DNA of 52,668 bases, taken from positions 1-52,668 of the forward strand of contig CAYLOP010000007.1 of the NCBI GenBank assembly GCA_964385305.1. Direction: 5' to 3'. This stretch comes from CAYLOP01 sp964385305 (GTDB lineage: Bacteria > Chloroflexota > Anaerolineae > Anaerolineales > E44-bin32). Numbering within the stretch: position 1 is the first letter of the stretch; each line of letters begins with the position of its first letter. The notes under the pieces were generated by a model that was not told where the DNA came from, ran no database searches, and worked only from the letters and a program-made list of their open reading frames with translations. The translations under genes were made by a program, and so were the position numbers. Positions 17,822 through 25,234 of this stretch are shown here, piece by piece.

Positions 17822-18502
17822 AGATGCTGGTTTCTCTCTCAGGCATTAACAGGAATGTTTGTTGTGTTTCAATGTGGGGGTTGGTGCAATGTGTGTGAGT
17901 TCACGCGCCTTACGGCCCAAGGTTGCCCCGCTATATAGATGAATTATACACATGAAAGTATGAACTGAGAGAATTTCATGTCCTGCAGGTTCGAAAATTG
18001 GTATCGTGTCCATCTGTGGGCTTCTTAGAAGATCCCAATCAAGCTGTCGATGCTCCAGGTGGAACCGGCCGCTAAAACAACGAGCAGAATCTCGGCGGCA
18101 ATCATGATCAGATTTTTTCCCCTGCTCGCATTGATAGAACGCTCAGTGGCACCCCGATTTAAGCAAACCTGGTCTTACCTAGCACGATTCTATGTGAAAT
18201 ACCTAACCGAAGATCCTTTTCCGTAAACTTGCTGTATGCACCGCAGGTGTTTTTTTTATTGGTTGTGCAAACGGGGCGGTTCTGCACCGCCGAAGATTGG
18301 ATTGATGTGACGATATACATGGATGACGCACAAATGATTGCTTACCCATGGAGGGGAGGAGTGCGCTTCGAACCACCCCAGAAGTACGCTAAAGGCAATA
18401 AATTCTCACAATCCCAAGAGGGGAAGGCTCAAATTGGATGTAACATTTCGTCGGTGCATATCATCTAAGCAAGTGAGAATATTGAAAAAAGTTGGAGTGT
18501 AG
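17822..18502. other. Long intergenic region, only a possible gene remnant
   Basis: This 681-base divergent region between the SDR and thioredoxin genes should contain promoters for both, but I could not place one with confidence. It is AT-richer than its surroundings, with a run of eight T at 18250-18257 and an 18-base perfect hairpin (GGCGGT/ACCGCC) at 18275-18291 that lacks a following T-tract. A 79-codon frame beginning with TTG at 18229 has no ribosome-binding site or recognisable motif. Confidence 0.5.
18025..18165 (-). pseudogene. Possible C-terminal remnant of a small membrane protein (DoxX-like?)
   Basis: A 46-codon frame contains one clear hydrophobic helix followed by WSIDSLIGIF and a stop. 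The helix plus a Trp/Tyr-Ser-x-Asp-x-Leu-Leu ending resembles how DoxX-family membrane proteins end. No start with a ribosome-binding site is present, and a stop codon precedes the frame, so at best it is the tail of a lost gene. The assignment is weak. Confidence 0.2.
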
Positions 18503-18859
18503 ATGATGATTGATCAACCTTTACATGTTAGGGATGATGAGTTTGAGGACAAAGTGATGAAATCCGGCTTGCCCGTGGTTGTGGATTTCTGGGCACCTTG
18601 GTGTGGACCTTGTCTGATGGTGGCTCCGATCCTGGATAAGATTGCGGAGGAGTATGCTGGGCGTTTGATTGTCGCCAAGGTCAATACGGACGAAAACTCG
18701 GAATGGGCCGGGAAATTTGGTGTGATGGGAATCCCGACGATGCTCTTCATCCAGGATGGCCAACTTGTGCACCAACAGGTAGGTGCTGTTCCGGAACCCA
18801 ACTTGCGACAACTCATCGATATGGTCTTCATAGCAGAGGCGGAAGCAATTAAACAGTAG
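18503..18859 (+). CDS. trxA: Thioredoxin
   Basis: A 118-residue thioredoxin. The redox motif WCGPC is at residues 33-37, preceded by VVVDFWAP, and the cis-proline loop is GVMGIPTMLF. There is no signal peptide, so it acts in the cytoplasm as a general protein disulfide reductant. The C-terminus carries about ten extra residues (AEAEAIKQ) compared with E. coli TrxA. GGAG precedes the double ATG. No thioredoxin reductase gene is nearby. Single gene by context, with the moaA promoter region following. Confidence 0.95.
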   Translation: MMIDQPLHVRDDEFEDKVMKSGLPVVVDFWAPWCGPCLMVAPILDKIAEEYAGRLIVAKVNTDENSEWAGKFGVMGIPTMLFIQDGQLVHQQVGAVPEPNLRQLIDMVFIAEAEAIKQ

Positions 18860-18938
18860 ATCTTCTGGCAAGGTTGGGGCAACCCGTCATCCTTTGATCA
18901 TGAAAGCTGTGGACACATTGCTTATTTCTTGGCTGCCT

Positions 18939-18980
18939 GCACCTGTCTTTTATTTCGGAAGATGACAGTCGAACAGGTGC
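18939..18980. repeat. Inverted repeat overlapping the moaA promoter
   Basis: GCACCTGT at 18939-18946 is matched by ACAGGTGC at 18973-18980, an 8-base perfect inverted repeat with a 26-base gap. The second arm falls inside the spacer of the predicted promoter, so it could be an operator for a regulator, or else a hairpin ending thioredoxin transcription, though no T-tract follows. Confidence 0.4.
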
Positions 18981-18989
18981 CGTTATGAT
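18962..18989 (+). promoter_or_regulatory. Predicted sigma-70-type promoter for moaA
   Basis: A -35-like ATGACA (18962-18967) and a -10-like TATGAT (18984-18989) are 16 bases apart, each one base off consensus. The transcript would start near 18996, leaving a leader of about 150-160 bases before moaA. I see no molybdenum-cofactor riboswitch signature in this leader. Confidence 0.5.
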
Positions 18990-19043
18990 AAAATATCATT
19001 ACGCTTTGGACAATTTTCAAATCATTGAAGGACCTGTTGCCTC

Positions 19044-19166
19044 ATGGATACGAAACGCCTTGCTGAAGAACAGGGTCTGGGCATAACAAGCGAACAAGTG
19101 GTGGTTTCCCCGAGAATATTATTCCCAATGGCTTTCTCGCATGGAGAAAACAAGGATGCCGTCTGA
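19044..19166 (+). CDS. Possible 40-codon upstream open reading frame in the moaA leader
   Basis: An ATG at 19044 opens a 40-residue frame (beginning MDTKRLAEEQGLG) that ends with TGA at 19164-19166, running over the preferred moaA start at 19156 in another frame. GAAGGA lies about 13 bases upstream, rather far. The overlap geometry would allow translational coupling to moaA. The peptide matches nothing I know, and a chance frame is quite possible. Confidence 0.25.
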   Translation: MDTKRLAEEQGLGITSEQVVVSPRILFPMAFSHGENKDAV

Positions 19167-20157
19167 TAGGTTGGGTCGATCATTGCGAGACCTTAGGGTA
19201 TCGGTTACAGACCGCTGTAATTTCCGATGTCGGTATTGTATGCCGAAGGAGGTTTTCGATCCGGATTACCCGTACTTGAAGCAAGAAGAGCTGCTTACTT
19301 TCGAAGAGATCACTCGATTGGCGCGCATTTTTGTTGATCTTGGGATCCAAAAAATCCGCCTCACAGGAGGTGAGCCGCTATTACGGCGGGAGATTGAGCG
19401 ATTGGTCGAGATGCTTGCCCGTTTCCCAGCAGTTGACATCACGATGACAACCAACGGATCGCTGCTTTCCCAGCGTGCACAGACGCTAAAGGATGCGGGC
19501 CTTTACCGGGTATCGGTGAGTTTAGACTCACTAGATGATCGTGTTTTTATGGCGATGAACGATGTGAATTTCCCAGTGGGCCGCGTCCTGGAAGGCATCG
19601 ATGCGGCTACCGCGGCCGGCCTTACGCCCATCAAAATCAACATGGTCGTGAAACGAGGCGTGAACGAGGATTCCATCTTGCCGATGGCGCGCGCTTTCCA
19701 TGGTTCTGGACATATCCTGCGATTCATTGAATTCATGGATGTCGGCATGACGAACGACTGGCGCCTATATGATGTTGTGCCAGCCACAGAGATCATAGCG
19801 AAAGTCCATGCTGAGATGCCGCTCGAGCCCCTTGAGGCGAATTATCGTGGGGAAGTCGCCAGGCGCTACCGCTACCGGGATGGAGGCGGCGAGATCGGGA
19901 TCATCGCATCCGTGACACAAGCTTTTTGCGGGGATTGCACGCGAGCCCGCATCTCCGCGGATGGGAGACTATATACTTGCCTCTTTGCCTCTGAGGGTCA
20001 CGACATCCGTGCACCGCTGCGAGGTGACGCTTCAGATCAAGAACTGCGGCGAATTGTAGAATCCATATGGGCGGAGCGAAGCGATCGATATTCTGAGATC
20101 CGATCATTGATGACCAGCGATCTTCCAAAGGTTGAGATGTCTTACATCGGTGGTTAG
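19156..20157 (+). CDS. moaA: GTP 3',8-cyclase MoaA (molybdenum cofactor synthesis)
   Basis: A 333-residue radical SAM enzyme making 3',8-cyclo-GTP, the first step of molybdopterin synthesis. The SAM cluster motif is CNFRCRYC (Cys21, 25, 28 from this start) and the second FeS cluster is CGDC followed 13 residues later by Cys in RLYTCLF. The conserved C-terminal Gly-Gly tail (SYIGG) is present. The start at 19156 is preferred because GGAG lies nine bases before it; the ATG at 19141 has no site. No other moa or moe gene is near. The product is needed by the molybdenum hydroxylase at 38347-41951 and the tungsten/molybdenum enzyme at 50376. Confidence 0.95.
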   Translation: MPSDRLGRSLRDLRVSVTDRCNFRCRYCMPKEVFDPDYPYLKQEELLTFEEITRLARIFVDLGIQKIRLTGGEPLLRREIERLVEMLARFPAVDITMTTNGSLLSQRAQTLKDAGLYRVSVSLDSLDDRVFMAMNDVNFPVGRVLEGIDAATAAGLTPIKINMVVKRGVNEDSILPMARAFHGSGHILRFIEFMDVGMTNDWRLYDVVPATEIIAKVHAEMPLEPLEANYRGEVARRYRYRDGGGEIGIIASVTQAFCGDCTRARISADGRLYTCLFASEGHDIRAPLRGDASDQELRRIVESIWAERSDRYSEIRSLMTSDLPKVEMSYIGG

Positions 20158-20258
20158 GGAACCAATCAGGATGGGGTTCATGGGCGCACATGTTTTGGTG
20201 CCCAACTTATCTTTGATGCCCCTTCCGATTCCACAAGTACGGTTTACCTTAGGTGGTT

Positions 20259-20987
20259 ATGTCACTTCAAGCAATTTTTTTTGATCTAGATGGTACGCTT
20301 CGGCACAACGATCCCCCAGCGATCCCGTTCTTTCATCGCCTGGCCGCCGAATTAGGCGTGGAAACAGATTTGCAAACGCGCCTCCAAGCCGAGCGGTGGA
20401 CGCATACCTACTGGGCGGAATCAGATGATTTAAGAGCTGATCTTGAAGCGTATGGGCCCTGGGAGAACAACGGCGCTTTTTGGGCCAACCACGCACGGCG
20501 CCATCTCCAAGCCTTGAACGTGCCAGAGGATGTGGCCACAGCGTTGGCATCAGTGATCACCAGGAAGATGCTTGACATCTATCAACCGGTGGACCATATC
20601 CCGGATGATGTCATCCCCACACTCACGCGGCTACGAAGCGCTGGATACAAACTGGCCATTGTCTCCAACCGCAACAAACCATTCACAGAATTGTTGGTCA
20701 AGCTTGGGCTGCAAGATGCGGTGGACTTCTCGCTCGCCAGTGGCGAAATTGGTTCATGGAAACCCGATTCCAAGGTATTCCTGCACGCCGCATCCATGGC
20801 GGATGTGGAGCCGCATCAAGTAGCCTATGTGGGTGATAATTACTTTGCCGATGCCCGCGGCGCGCGTGGCGCAGGGATGCTTCCAGTCCTGCTTGACCCT
20901 AATGATTTATTCCCAGATGCAGGCTGTCTTCGGATCAAGGCAATTGGGGATCTCCCAGGTGCGTTGATGAATATGGATAAAGAGTGA
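20259..20987 (+). CDS. HAD-superfamily hydrolase (phosphatase)
   Basis: A 242-residue haloacid dehalogenase-type phosphatase with all four motifs: FFDLDGTLR (nucleophile and acid Asp), IVSNRN (motif II Ser), WKPDSKVF (motif III Lys) and YVGDNYFADARGA (motif IV acidic pair). The helical cap between motif I and II places it with the phosphoglycolate-phosphatase/epoxide-hydrolase-like group. The substrate cannot be read. ATG at 20259 has AGG close upstream; the frame extends two codons further to a GTG. It follows moaA by about 100 bases but has no evident link with it. Unlike the broken HAD gene at 13630-14164, this copy is complete. Confidence 0.88.
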   Translation: MSLQAIFFDLDGTLRHNDPPAIPFFHRLAAELGVETDLQTRLQAERWTHTYWAESDDLRADLEAYGPWENNGAFWANHARRHLQALNVPEDVATALASVITRKMLDIYQPVDHIPDDVIPTLTRLRSAGYKLAIVSNRNKPFTELLVKLGLQDAVDFSLASGEIGSWKPDSKVFLHAASMADVEPHQVAYVGDNYFADARGARGAGMLPVLLDPNDLFPDAGCLRIKAIGDLPGALMNMDKE

Positions 20988-21055
20988 TGCATTTATCGAT
21001 GGGTTACGCATGGACTCGCTCCGGTGAACGTGGCGCTAGCTATTTATTAAGTTGA

Positions 21056-21073
21056 GCGGTGAAACGCCGTTTG
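21056..21073 (+). terminator. Weak hairpin after the HAD phosphatase gene
   Basis: GCGGTG and CGCCGT form a six-pair stem (two G-U pairs) with an AAA loop, followed by only three T. It lies about 70 bases after the stop codon. A weak terminator at best. Confidence 0.25.
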
Positions 21074-21095
21074 CAAAGCGTATGAAGATCATACA

Positions 21096-21124
21096 TTGAC
21101 TCGGTATGGCAGGGCATCTATACT
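21096..21124 (+). promoter_or_regulatory. Strong predicted sigma-70 promoter upstream of the SWIM gene
   Basis: TTGACT (21096-21101) and TATACT (21119-21124) are separated by exactly 17 bases, each one base off the consensus. Transcription would begin near 21131, right before the structured element that ends in a T-tract at 21218. Confidence 0.7.
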
Positions 21125-21130
21125 AGAAAT

Positions 21131-21218
21131 TGGAGGGTTAGCCGCCATGAGCGGAGTGGCACGACATTGCGGGAAAGATCTCCCGGAGGCACCGGCGTAA
21201 AACGTTGCGTGCCTTTTT
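21131..21218 (+). ncRNA. Structured small RNA or attenuator leader with its own terminator
   Basis: From the predicted start near 21131 to the T-run at 21214-21218 is about 88 bases. It can form a CCGC/GCGG hairpin (loop CATGA) near 21142-21154, a CGGGA/TCCCG hairpin near 21170-21185, and a terminator hairpin at 21188-21213. GGCAC occurs twice (21158-21162 and 21188-21192) and both copies can pair with GTGCC at 21209-21213, which offers two competing structures. It ends 28 bases before the SWIM start codon, so it is either an independent small RNA or a transcription attenuator for that gene. I could not match it to SRP, 6S, tmRNA or a riboswitch class. Confidence 0.5.
21188..21218 (+). terminator. 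Intrinsic terminator of the leader RNA
   Basis: GGCAC/GTGCC followed by CGGCGT/ACGTTG (one bulged C, two G-U pairs, AA-rich loop) makes an eleven-pair stem, directly followed by TTTTTG. It lies between the predicted promoter and the SWIM gene. Confidence 0.6.
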
Positions 21219-21246
21219 GTTTCTATCAAACCGTCCAGGAGGCGCT

Positions 21247-21492
21247 ATGGATTATGGGATGATTGGAAAGATTGAGAAAGCGAAGAGATATGCGGAAGAG
21301 CGCGAGCGCATAACGATTGAGCACTTCCGAGCGACATTTGATGGTGAAAATAATCCCCACACGGTTGAATTTGTAGATGGTCAATGGCACTGTGATTGCA
21401 ATTTCTTCCTATCCAGGGGAGTATGCAGCCACACTATGGCATTGGAACGCATTCTAGAGGGTATGCTTCGCACGCCGCTTGAAGTTGCTTGA
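21247..21492 (+). CDS. Small SWIM zinc-finger protein
   Basis: An 81-residue protein with the SWIM signature CxCx(n)CxH: Cys49 and Cys51 in WHCDCNF, Cys60 and His62 in GVCSH. SWIM domains bind zinc and are thought to contact DNA or protein. The N-terminal half has a charged helix (KIEKAKRYAEERERI). The ATG at 21247 has CAGGAGG five bases upstream; the frame runs further up to 21205 but through the preceding RNA element. It is followed by a strong terminator, so it is a single-gene unit, possibly controlled by the leader described at 21131-21218. Exact role unknown. Confidence 0.85.
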   Translation: MDYGMIGKIEKAKRYAEERERITIEHFRATFDGENNPHTVEFVDGQWHCDCNFFLSRGVCSHTMALERILEGMLRTPLEVA

Positions 21493-21511
21493 AGCGGTTT
21501 ATAATACCTGG

Positions 21512-21551
21512 CCGGGCGCAGTGTGGTTTCGCGCGCCCGGTTTGCTTTTTT
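21512..21551 (+). terminator. Intrinsic terminator after the SWIM gene
   Basis: CCGGGCGC (21512-21519) pairs perfectly with GCGCCCGG (21533-21540), 13-base loop, followed by TTTGCTTTTTT. It lies 20 bases after the SWIM stop codon. Confidence 0.85.
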
Positions 21552-21589
21552 ATTGAACATGGTAAAATCCAGGGGCGGCGGGGTCAGGT

Positions 21590-22630
21590 ATGCCCCGCCT
21601 CTTGTGTGGAGGCATCTTGAAGCGCTGGCAGTTATGGCTTGGCGTCTTAATCAGTGCACTCTTCCTCTGGCTCGCTCTGCGAGGGCTCGAACTTAAGGAT
21701 GTGTGGTTGGCGCTGCAAAGCGCCAAGTATGGGTGGCTAATCCCAGGAATTGCGATTTATTTCTTGGGTGTGTGGGCCCGTGCATGGCGCTGGCACTACT
21801 TGTTGCGCCCTTTGAAGGCCATTTCAACGAAGACCATGTTCCCGATCGTCGCAATAGGATATATGGGCAACAACATTTACCCAGCGCGCGCGGGGGAACT
21901 CTTAAGAGCCTATGTGCTGAGGCGGCGGGAAGATGTGTCGGTCTCGGCCTCCCTCGCGACGATCATCGTTGAGCGTGCCTTTGATGGCGTGGTGATGCTG
22001 GCGTTTGTTTTTCTCAATCTTCCGGAATTGGCCCGGCTTACAACTGATTCGGGTTTTGTTGGGGATATTCGTACATTATCGATCTGGGGAGCCGGTGTGT
22101 TCTTCGTTGCTGTGCTCGCCTTCCTTCTCATGGCTGCGATGCCCAAACATGCCTCAAGGCTGCTGGGCTGGTTTATCGACCATCTCATTCCGGCTCGCTT
22201 CCGGGACGGATTGCGTAGTTTTATGGAACGATTCTTGGATGGGCTTGCGTCCTTGCGTTCTCCAACTGATGTGCTCATGGTGCTGATCACATCGGTCGTG
22301 ATTTGGTTGTTGGAGACCGGGAAGTATTGGTTTGTTATGCATGCCTTTCCTTTTACGGTGAATTTCTTCGCCTTGATGTTGATGAACGGGATCGTTAATC
22401 TTGCGACCACGATCCCCTCCGCTCCCGGTTACGTCGGCACCTTTGACGCGCCAGGAATAGCTGTGCTCGAAGCCTATGGTGTCCCCGGAGCGCTTGCTGC
22501 CGGCTACACGTTGATACTGCATGCTGCACTTTGGCTGCCCATTACTGTTTTAGGCGCAGTTTATATGGCTCGCGAAAGCCTCAGTTGGAGCCAGGTGCAA
22601 TCTGAAATCACATGCGAGGATACAGGATGA
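21590..22630 (+). CDS. Integral membrane protein of the lysylphosphatidylglycerol synthase TM / UPF0104 family
   Basis: A 346-residue protein with about eight membrane helices, of the family that forms the flippase-like half of MprF and related proteins. Recognisable are the basic segment RAWRWHYLLRP after the second helix, GYMGNNIYPARAGELLRAYVL, and the late motif TIPSAPGYVGTFDA, both typical of the family. There is no lysyl-transferase domain, so a lipid or lipid-linked sugar transport role is more likely than lipid aminoacylation. A TTG at 21617, with GGAGG six bases ahead, is an attractive alternative start. Its stop overlaps the next ATG (ATGA), so it is translationally coupled to the FAD oxidoreductase. 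Confidence 0.85.
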   Translation: MPRLLCGGILKRWQLWLGVLISALFLWLALRGLELKDVWLALQSAKYGWLIPGIAIYFLGVWARAWRWHYLLRPLKAISTKTMFPIVAIGYMGNNIYPARAGELLRAYVLRRREDVSVSASLATIIVERAFDGVVMLAFVFLNLPELARLTTDSGFVGDIRTLSIWGAGVFFVAVLAFLLMAAMPKHASRLLGWFIDHLIPARFRDGLRSFMERFLDGLASLRSPTDVLMVLITSVVIWLLETGKYWFVMHAFPFTVNFFALMLMNGIVNLATTIPSAPGYVGTFDAPGIAVLEAYGVPGALAAGYTLILHAALWLPITVLGAVYMARESLSWSQVQSEITCEDTG

Positions 22631-23922
22631 AGGTGGGCATTGTTGGCGCTGGCATCGGCGGACTTTCCGCCGCCTATGATCTGGCGCGCGCTGGCTGTGA
22701 GGTGACCATTTATGAGACGGCCGACTACGTGGGTGGACTCTCGGCCGGCTTCAAGATCCCGCCCTGGAAATGGTCGGTTGAACATTATTATCACCACTGG
22801 TTTGCATCCGATCGTTATATCCTCGGATTGATCAAAGAGCTGGGTTGGAGCCATAACGTTGTATTCCCGCGCCCGTTCACAGCGGTCTACCATGAGGGTC
22901 ATTTCTACCCGCTTGATTCCGCCGTCGCGGTCCTGCGCTTTCCGGGCTTGTCCCTGGGCAATCGAGTGCGACTTGGCGCCGTTGTCGCCTATCTAAAGTT
23001 CTTGGCTCGCTGGGAACCCCTTGAAGCCGTCACAGCAGACCAGTGGATGCGTACATCGGTCGGTGAAGATGCCTACCGGGCACTGTGGGAGCCCTTGTTG
23101 GTGGGAAAGTTTGGCTCGCACTACCGCGAGGTCAATATGGCATGGATGTGGGCACGATTTAAGGCTCGCACTACGCGCCTTGGCACCTTTGAGGGTGGAT
23201 TTCAAGCCTTTGCGGATGCGTTTGAGGAACGATTGCGCGGCATGGGTGTGGAATTCTGTCTTCGTACGACGGTGAACAGTGTCAGGCCTCGTCCGGAAGG
23301 TGGTTTAACGCTCTCACTTGACGATGGTAAGGTCGATGTTGACCAATGTCTGGTGACCATCTCACCGGCGCAGCTCGCGCGGCTTGCGCCCATGTTGCCT
23401 CCATCCTATCTGGACCAGTTGCTGGCGATGAAATCCATGGGCGCTGTCGTCATGGTCCTTGCGCTCAAGCATCGTCTCTCGGAGAAGCGGATCTACTGGC
23501 ACAACTTACCGAAATCGGCAGGGTTTCCCTTCCTCTCGCTGGTAGAACACACGAATTTTGTCTCCCGGGAATTCTTCGGCGGCGATCACATTGTCTATTG
23601 CGGGGACTACCTCGAACCCGAGCACGAGTACTTTAGTCTTAGCAAGGGAGAATTACTGGAGAGGTTCATACCGGCGCTGACTCGCATTAACCCTAAATTC
23701 CAACCCGATTGGGTTCGAGACTCCTGGCTTTTCCGGACTTCCTATGCCCAGCCTGTGCCGCCAGTGAATCACTCCAAAGCCATCCCCAGCATGAAGACGC
23801 CCATCGATGGTTTGTGGTTCGCCAGCATGAGCCAAGTTTATCCCTGGGACCGCGGCACCAACTATGCGGTCAAGATCGCTCGCCAAGCTGCACGTGCGAT
23901 TCTGGACGAGAAAGTCGATTAA
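22627..23922 (+). CDS. FAD-dependent amine oxidase/protoporphyrinogen oxidase-like oxidoreductase
   Basis: A 431-residue flavoprotein. The N-terminal dinucleotide-binding motif is VGIVGAGIGGLSAAYDLARAG, followed by an acidic end of strand beta-2 (YETAD) and VGGLSAGF as in NAD(P)-binding flavin amine oxidases, phytoene desaturases and UDP-galactopyranose mutases. Near the C-terminus, the segment WFASMSQVYPWDRGTNYAV is the FAD-contacting end. The start at 22627 overlaps the stop of the membrane-protein gene and has GAGGA upstream. The coupling to a flippase-like membrane protein suggests a role with a lipid or glycolipid substrate; heme synthesis seems less likely. Confidence 0.82.
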   Translation: MKVGIVGAGIGGLSAAYDLARAGCEVTIYETADYVGGLSAGFKIPPWKWSVEHYYHHWFASDRYILGLIKELGWSHNVVFPRPFTAVYHEGHFYPLDSAVAVLRFPGLSLGNRVRLGAVVAYLKFLARWEPLEAVTADQWMRTSVGEDAYRALWEPLLVGKFGSHYREVNMAWMWARFKARTTRLGTFEGGFQAFADAFEERLRGMGVEFCLRTTVNSVRPRPEGGLTLSLDDGKVDVDQCLVTISPAQLARLAPMLPPSYLDQLLAMKSMGAVVMVLALKHRLSEKRIYWHNLPKSAGFPFLSLVEHTNFVSREFFGGDHIVYCGDYLEPEHEYFSLSKGELLERFIPALTRINPKFQPDWVRDSWLFRTSYAQPVPPVNHSKAIPSMKTPIDGLWFASMSQVYPWDRGTNYAVKIARQAARAILDEKVD

Positions 23923-24061
23923 CCCTAGGCGTCCTGGAAGTCGGATTTTCCGCTTGAAGTGAAACACTAGCCACCGCACGCCCTATGGCGGACCCACTTG
24001 GACAACAACCCTTCAGCGTGTTTGAAGTACCTTGGATGAGGTATGCGTATCATCCTGGGGC

Positions 24062-24829
24062 TTACGGCCCGGGTGATGGCCGGGGTTCCCGTCCCATCGC
24101 GCGGCAGGTCTCCCCCGGGTCATCGGTCAGTATGGCATCGCAATTCAATAGGCGATAGAGCCACATCCGCCGATCAGGAGTTGGATCGAGCGGGCAAATG
24201 ATTTGTCCTTGTTTGTGCGCGAGCCAGACATAGAGGGGGTTCAGTATCAGAAGCGGCCAGAATGGCCCGATCAAATTAACTCCCCGCCGTGGCCATGCCC
24301 GGGTGAGTGTGATCCATCCGATGGGGATATCTGGCGCGACTTCCCGAACGGTTATCAATCGTTCGAGGCTGAAGGATAAAGCCACGGTGCGATCTCGGAT
24401 ACCGGTCTTGTCCAGGCAGGCGACCATCTTTTGGCAGGTTTCTGGCTGAAGAAATGCGTCGGACTTGAGCTCAAGCGCTAACGCGACATCGTCGGGGAGG
24501 ATCACAGCAAGTTCTTCAAGCGTGGGGATGCGTTCCTGCACGAATTCAGGATGGCCATAGGAGGCACTGAATGTTTTCAGTTCAGCCAGCGTCTTTTCTG
24601 CAACAAGGCCATGCCCGTCTGTCGTGCGTTCTAACGTGGCATCGTGGATGCAGACAATAACGCCGTCGGCTGAGAGATGCAGGTCCGTTTCGATGATGTC
24701 TGCTCCATCTACAAGCGCCCGACGAAAGGATGCCATCGTGTTCTCAGGGAATGCGACACGATTACCGCGGTGCGCCATGACATAGGGTTTTGACTTGCCT
24801 GGTAGGGGTAGATCGCTGTGTCGATCCAT
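24062..24829 (-). CDS. Glycerophosphodiester phosphodiesterase
   Basis: A 255-residue GDPD-family TIM-barrel enzyme cleaving glycerophosphodiesters to glycerol-3-phosphate and an alcohol. The signature residues are present: VMAHRGNRVAFPENT (His, Arg, Glu), GADIIETDLHLSADG (metal-binding Glu and Asp) and VCIHDATLERTTDG (catalytic His). There is no signal peptide, so it acts in the cytoplasm. It is convergent with the FAD oxidoreductase and has no co-directional neighbours. GGAG lies nine bases before the ATG. Confidence 0.93.
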   Translation of the reverse strand: MDRHSDLPLPGKSKPYVMAHRGNRVAFPENTMASFRRALVDGADIIETDLHLSADGVIVCIHDATLERTTDGHGLVAEKTLAELKTFSASYGHPEFVQERIPTLEELAVILPDDVALALELKSDAFLQPETCQKMVACLDKTGIRDRTVALSFSLERLITVREVAPDIPIGWITLTRAWPRRGVNLIGPFWPLLILNPLYVWLAHKQGQIICPLDPTPDRRMWLYRLLNCDAILTDDPGETCRAMGREPRPSPGP

Positions 24830-25234
24830 TCAATCTCACTCCATGCTTGCATGAGAAAATCGGATGTGCATGAATATCTTTCCAGTGCAGGCGAGCATGT
24901 TGGATGTGTCGACGTGTGGCATATTGGATATGAGCAGCAAACGCAGACTGCATCCTGGCAGTAGCAAAGGTTCTATAAGCCCGATGAGGGTCGCCTGCCT
25001 TGGGAGGACCCAACCGCACATTCGCCCATCGAGACATCCCAACTATACGGGGGAGTCGATGGTCTGGCAAGGAACATATCTTGTACCGCGATGATATAAT
25101 TCGAGCCTGTACGACATGGTCCTAAGAGGGGGTGTATTTTATGACCGCTCCTCGCATGGATCTGAACTTAGTCAGCACGTTTGGATTGAGCCGCTGTAGG
25201 TTTTTGTGGGTAAACTGTCTGGTAGGAGGATGAT
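24830..25234. other. Divergent intergenic region with a possible promoter
   Basis: A 405-base region between the phosphodiesterase and the multiheme cytochrome gene, transcribed apart. A consensus TATAAT at 25095-25100 points toward the cytochrome gene with a leader of about 130 bases, but no good -35 box lies at the right distance. Small frames here lack motifs and ribosome-binding sites. Confidence 0.4.

Noticed and set aside
18275..18291. GGCGGT/ACCGCC hairpin near a run of T
   Set aside because: The T-run lies before, not after, the hairpin on the plus strand, and would be A on the other strand, so it is not an intrinsic terminator.
18229..18468. 79-codon frame ahead of thioredoxin
   Set aside because: TTG start, no ribosome-binding site, no motif, atypical composition.
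18996..19155. Considered as a molybdenum-cofactor riboswitch before moaA
   Set aside because: The conserved core sequence of that RNA is not present.
21131..21218. Considered as SRP RNA, c-di-GMP, ZTP, cobalamin or molybdenum-cofactor riboswitch
   Set aside because: None of the conserved cores of these RNAs could be found in the sequence.
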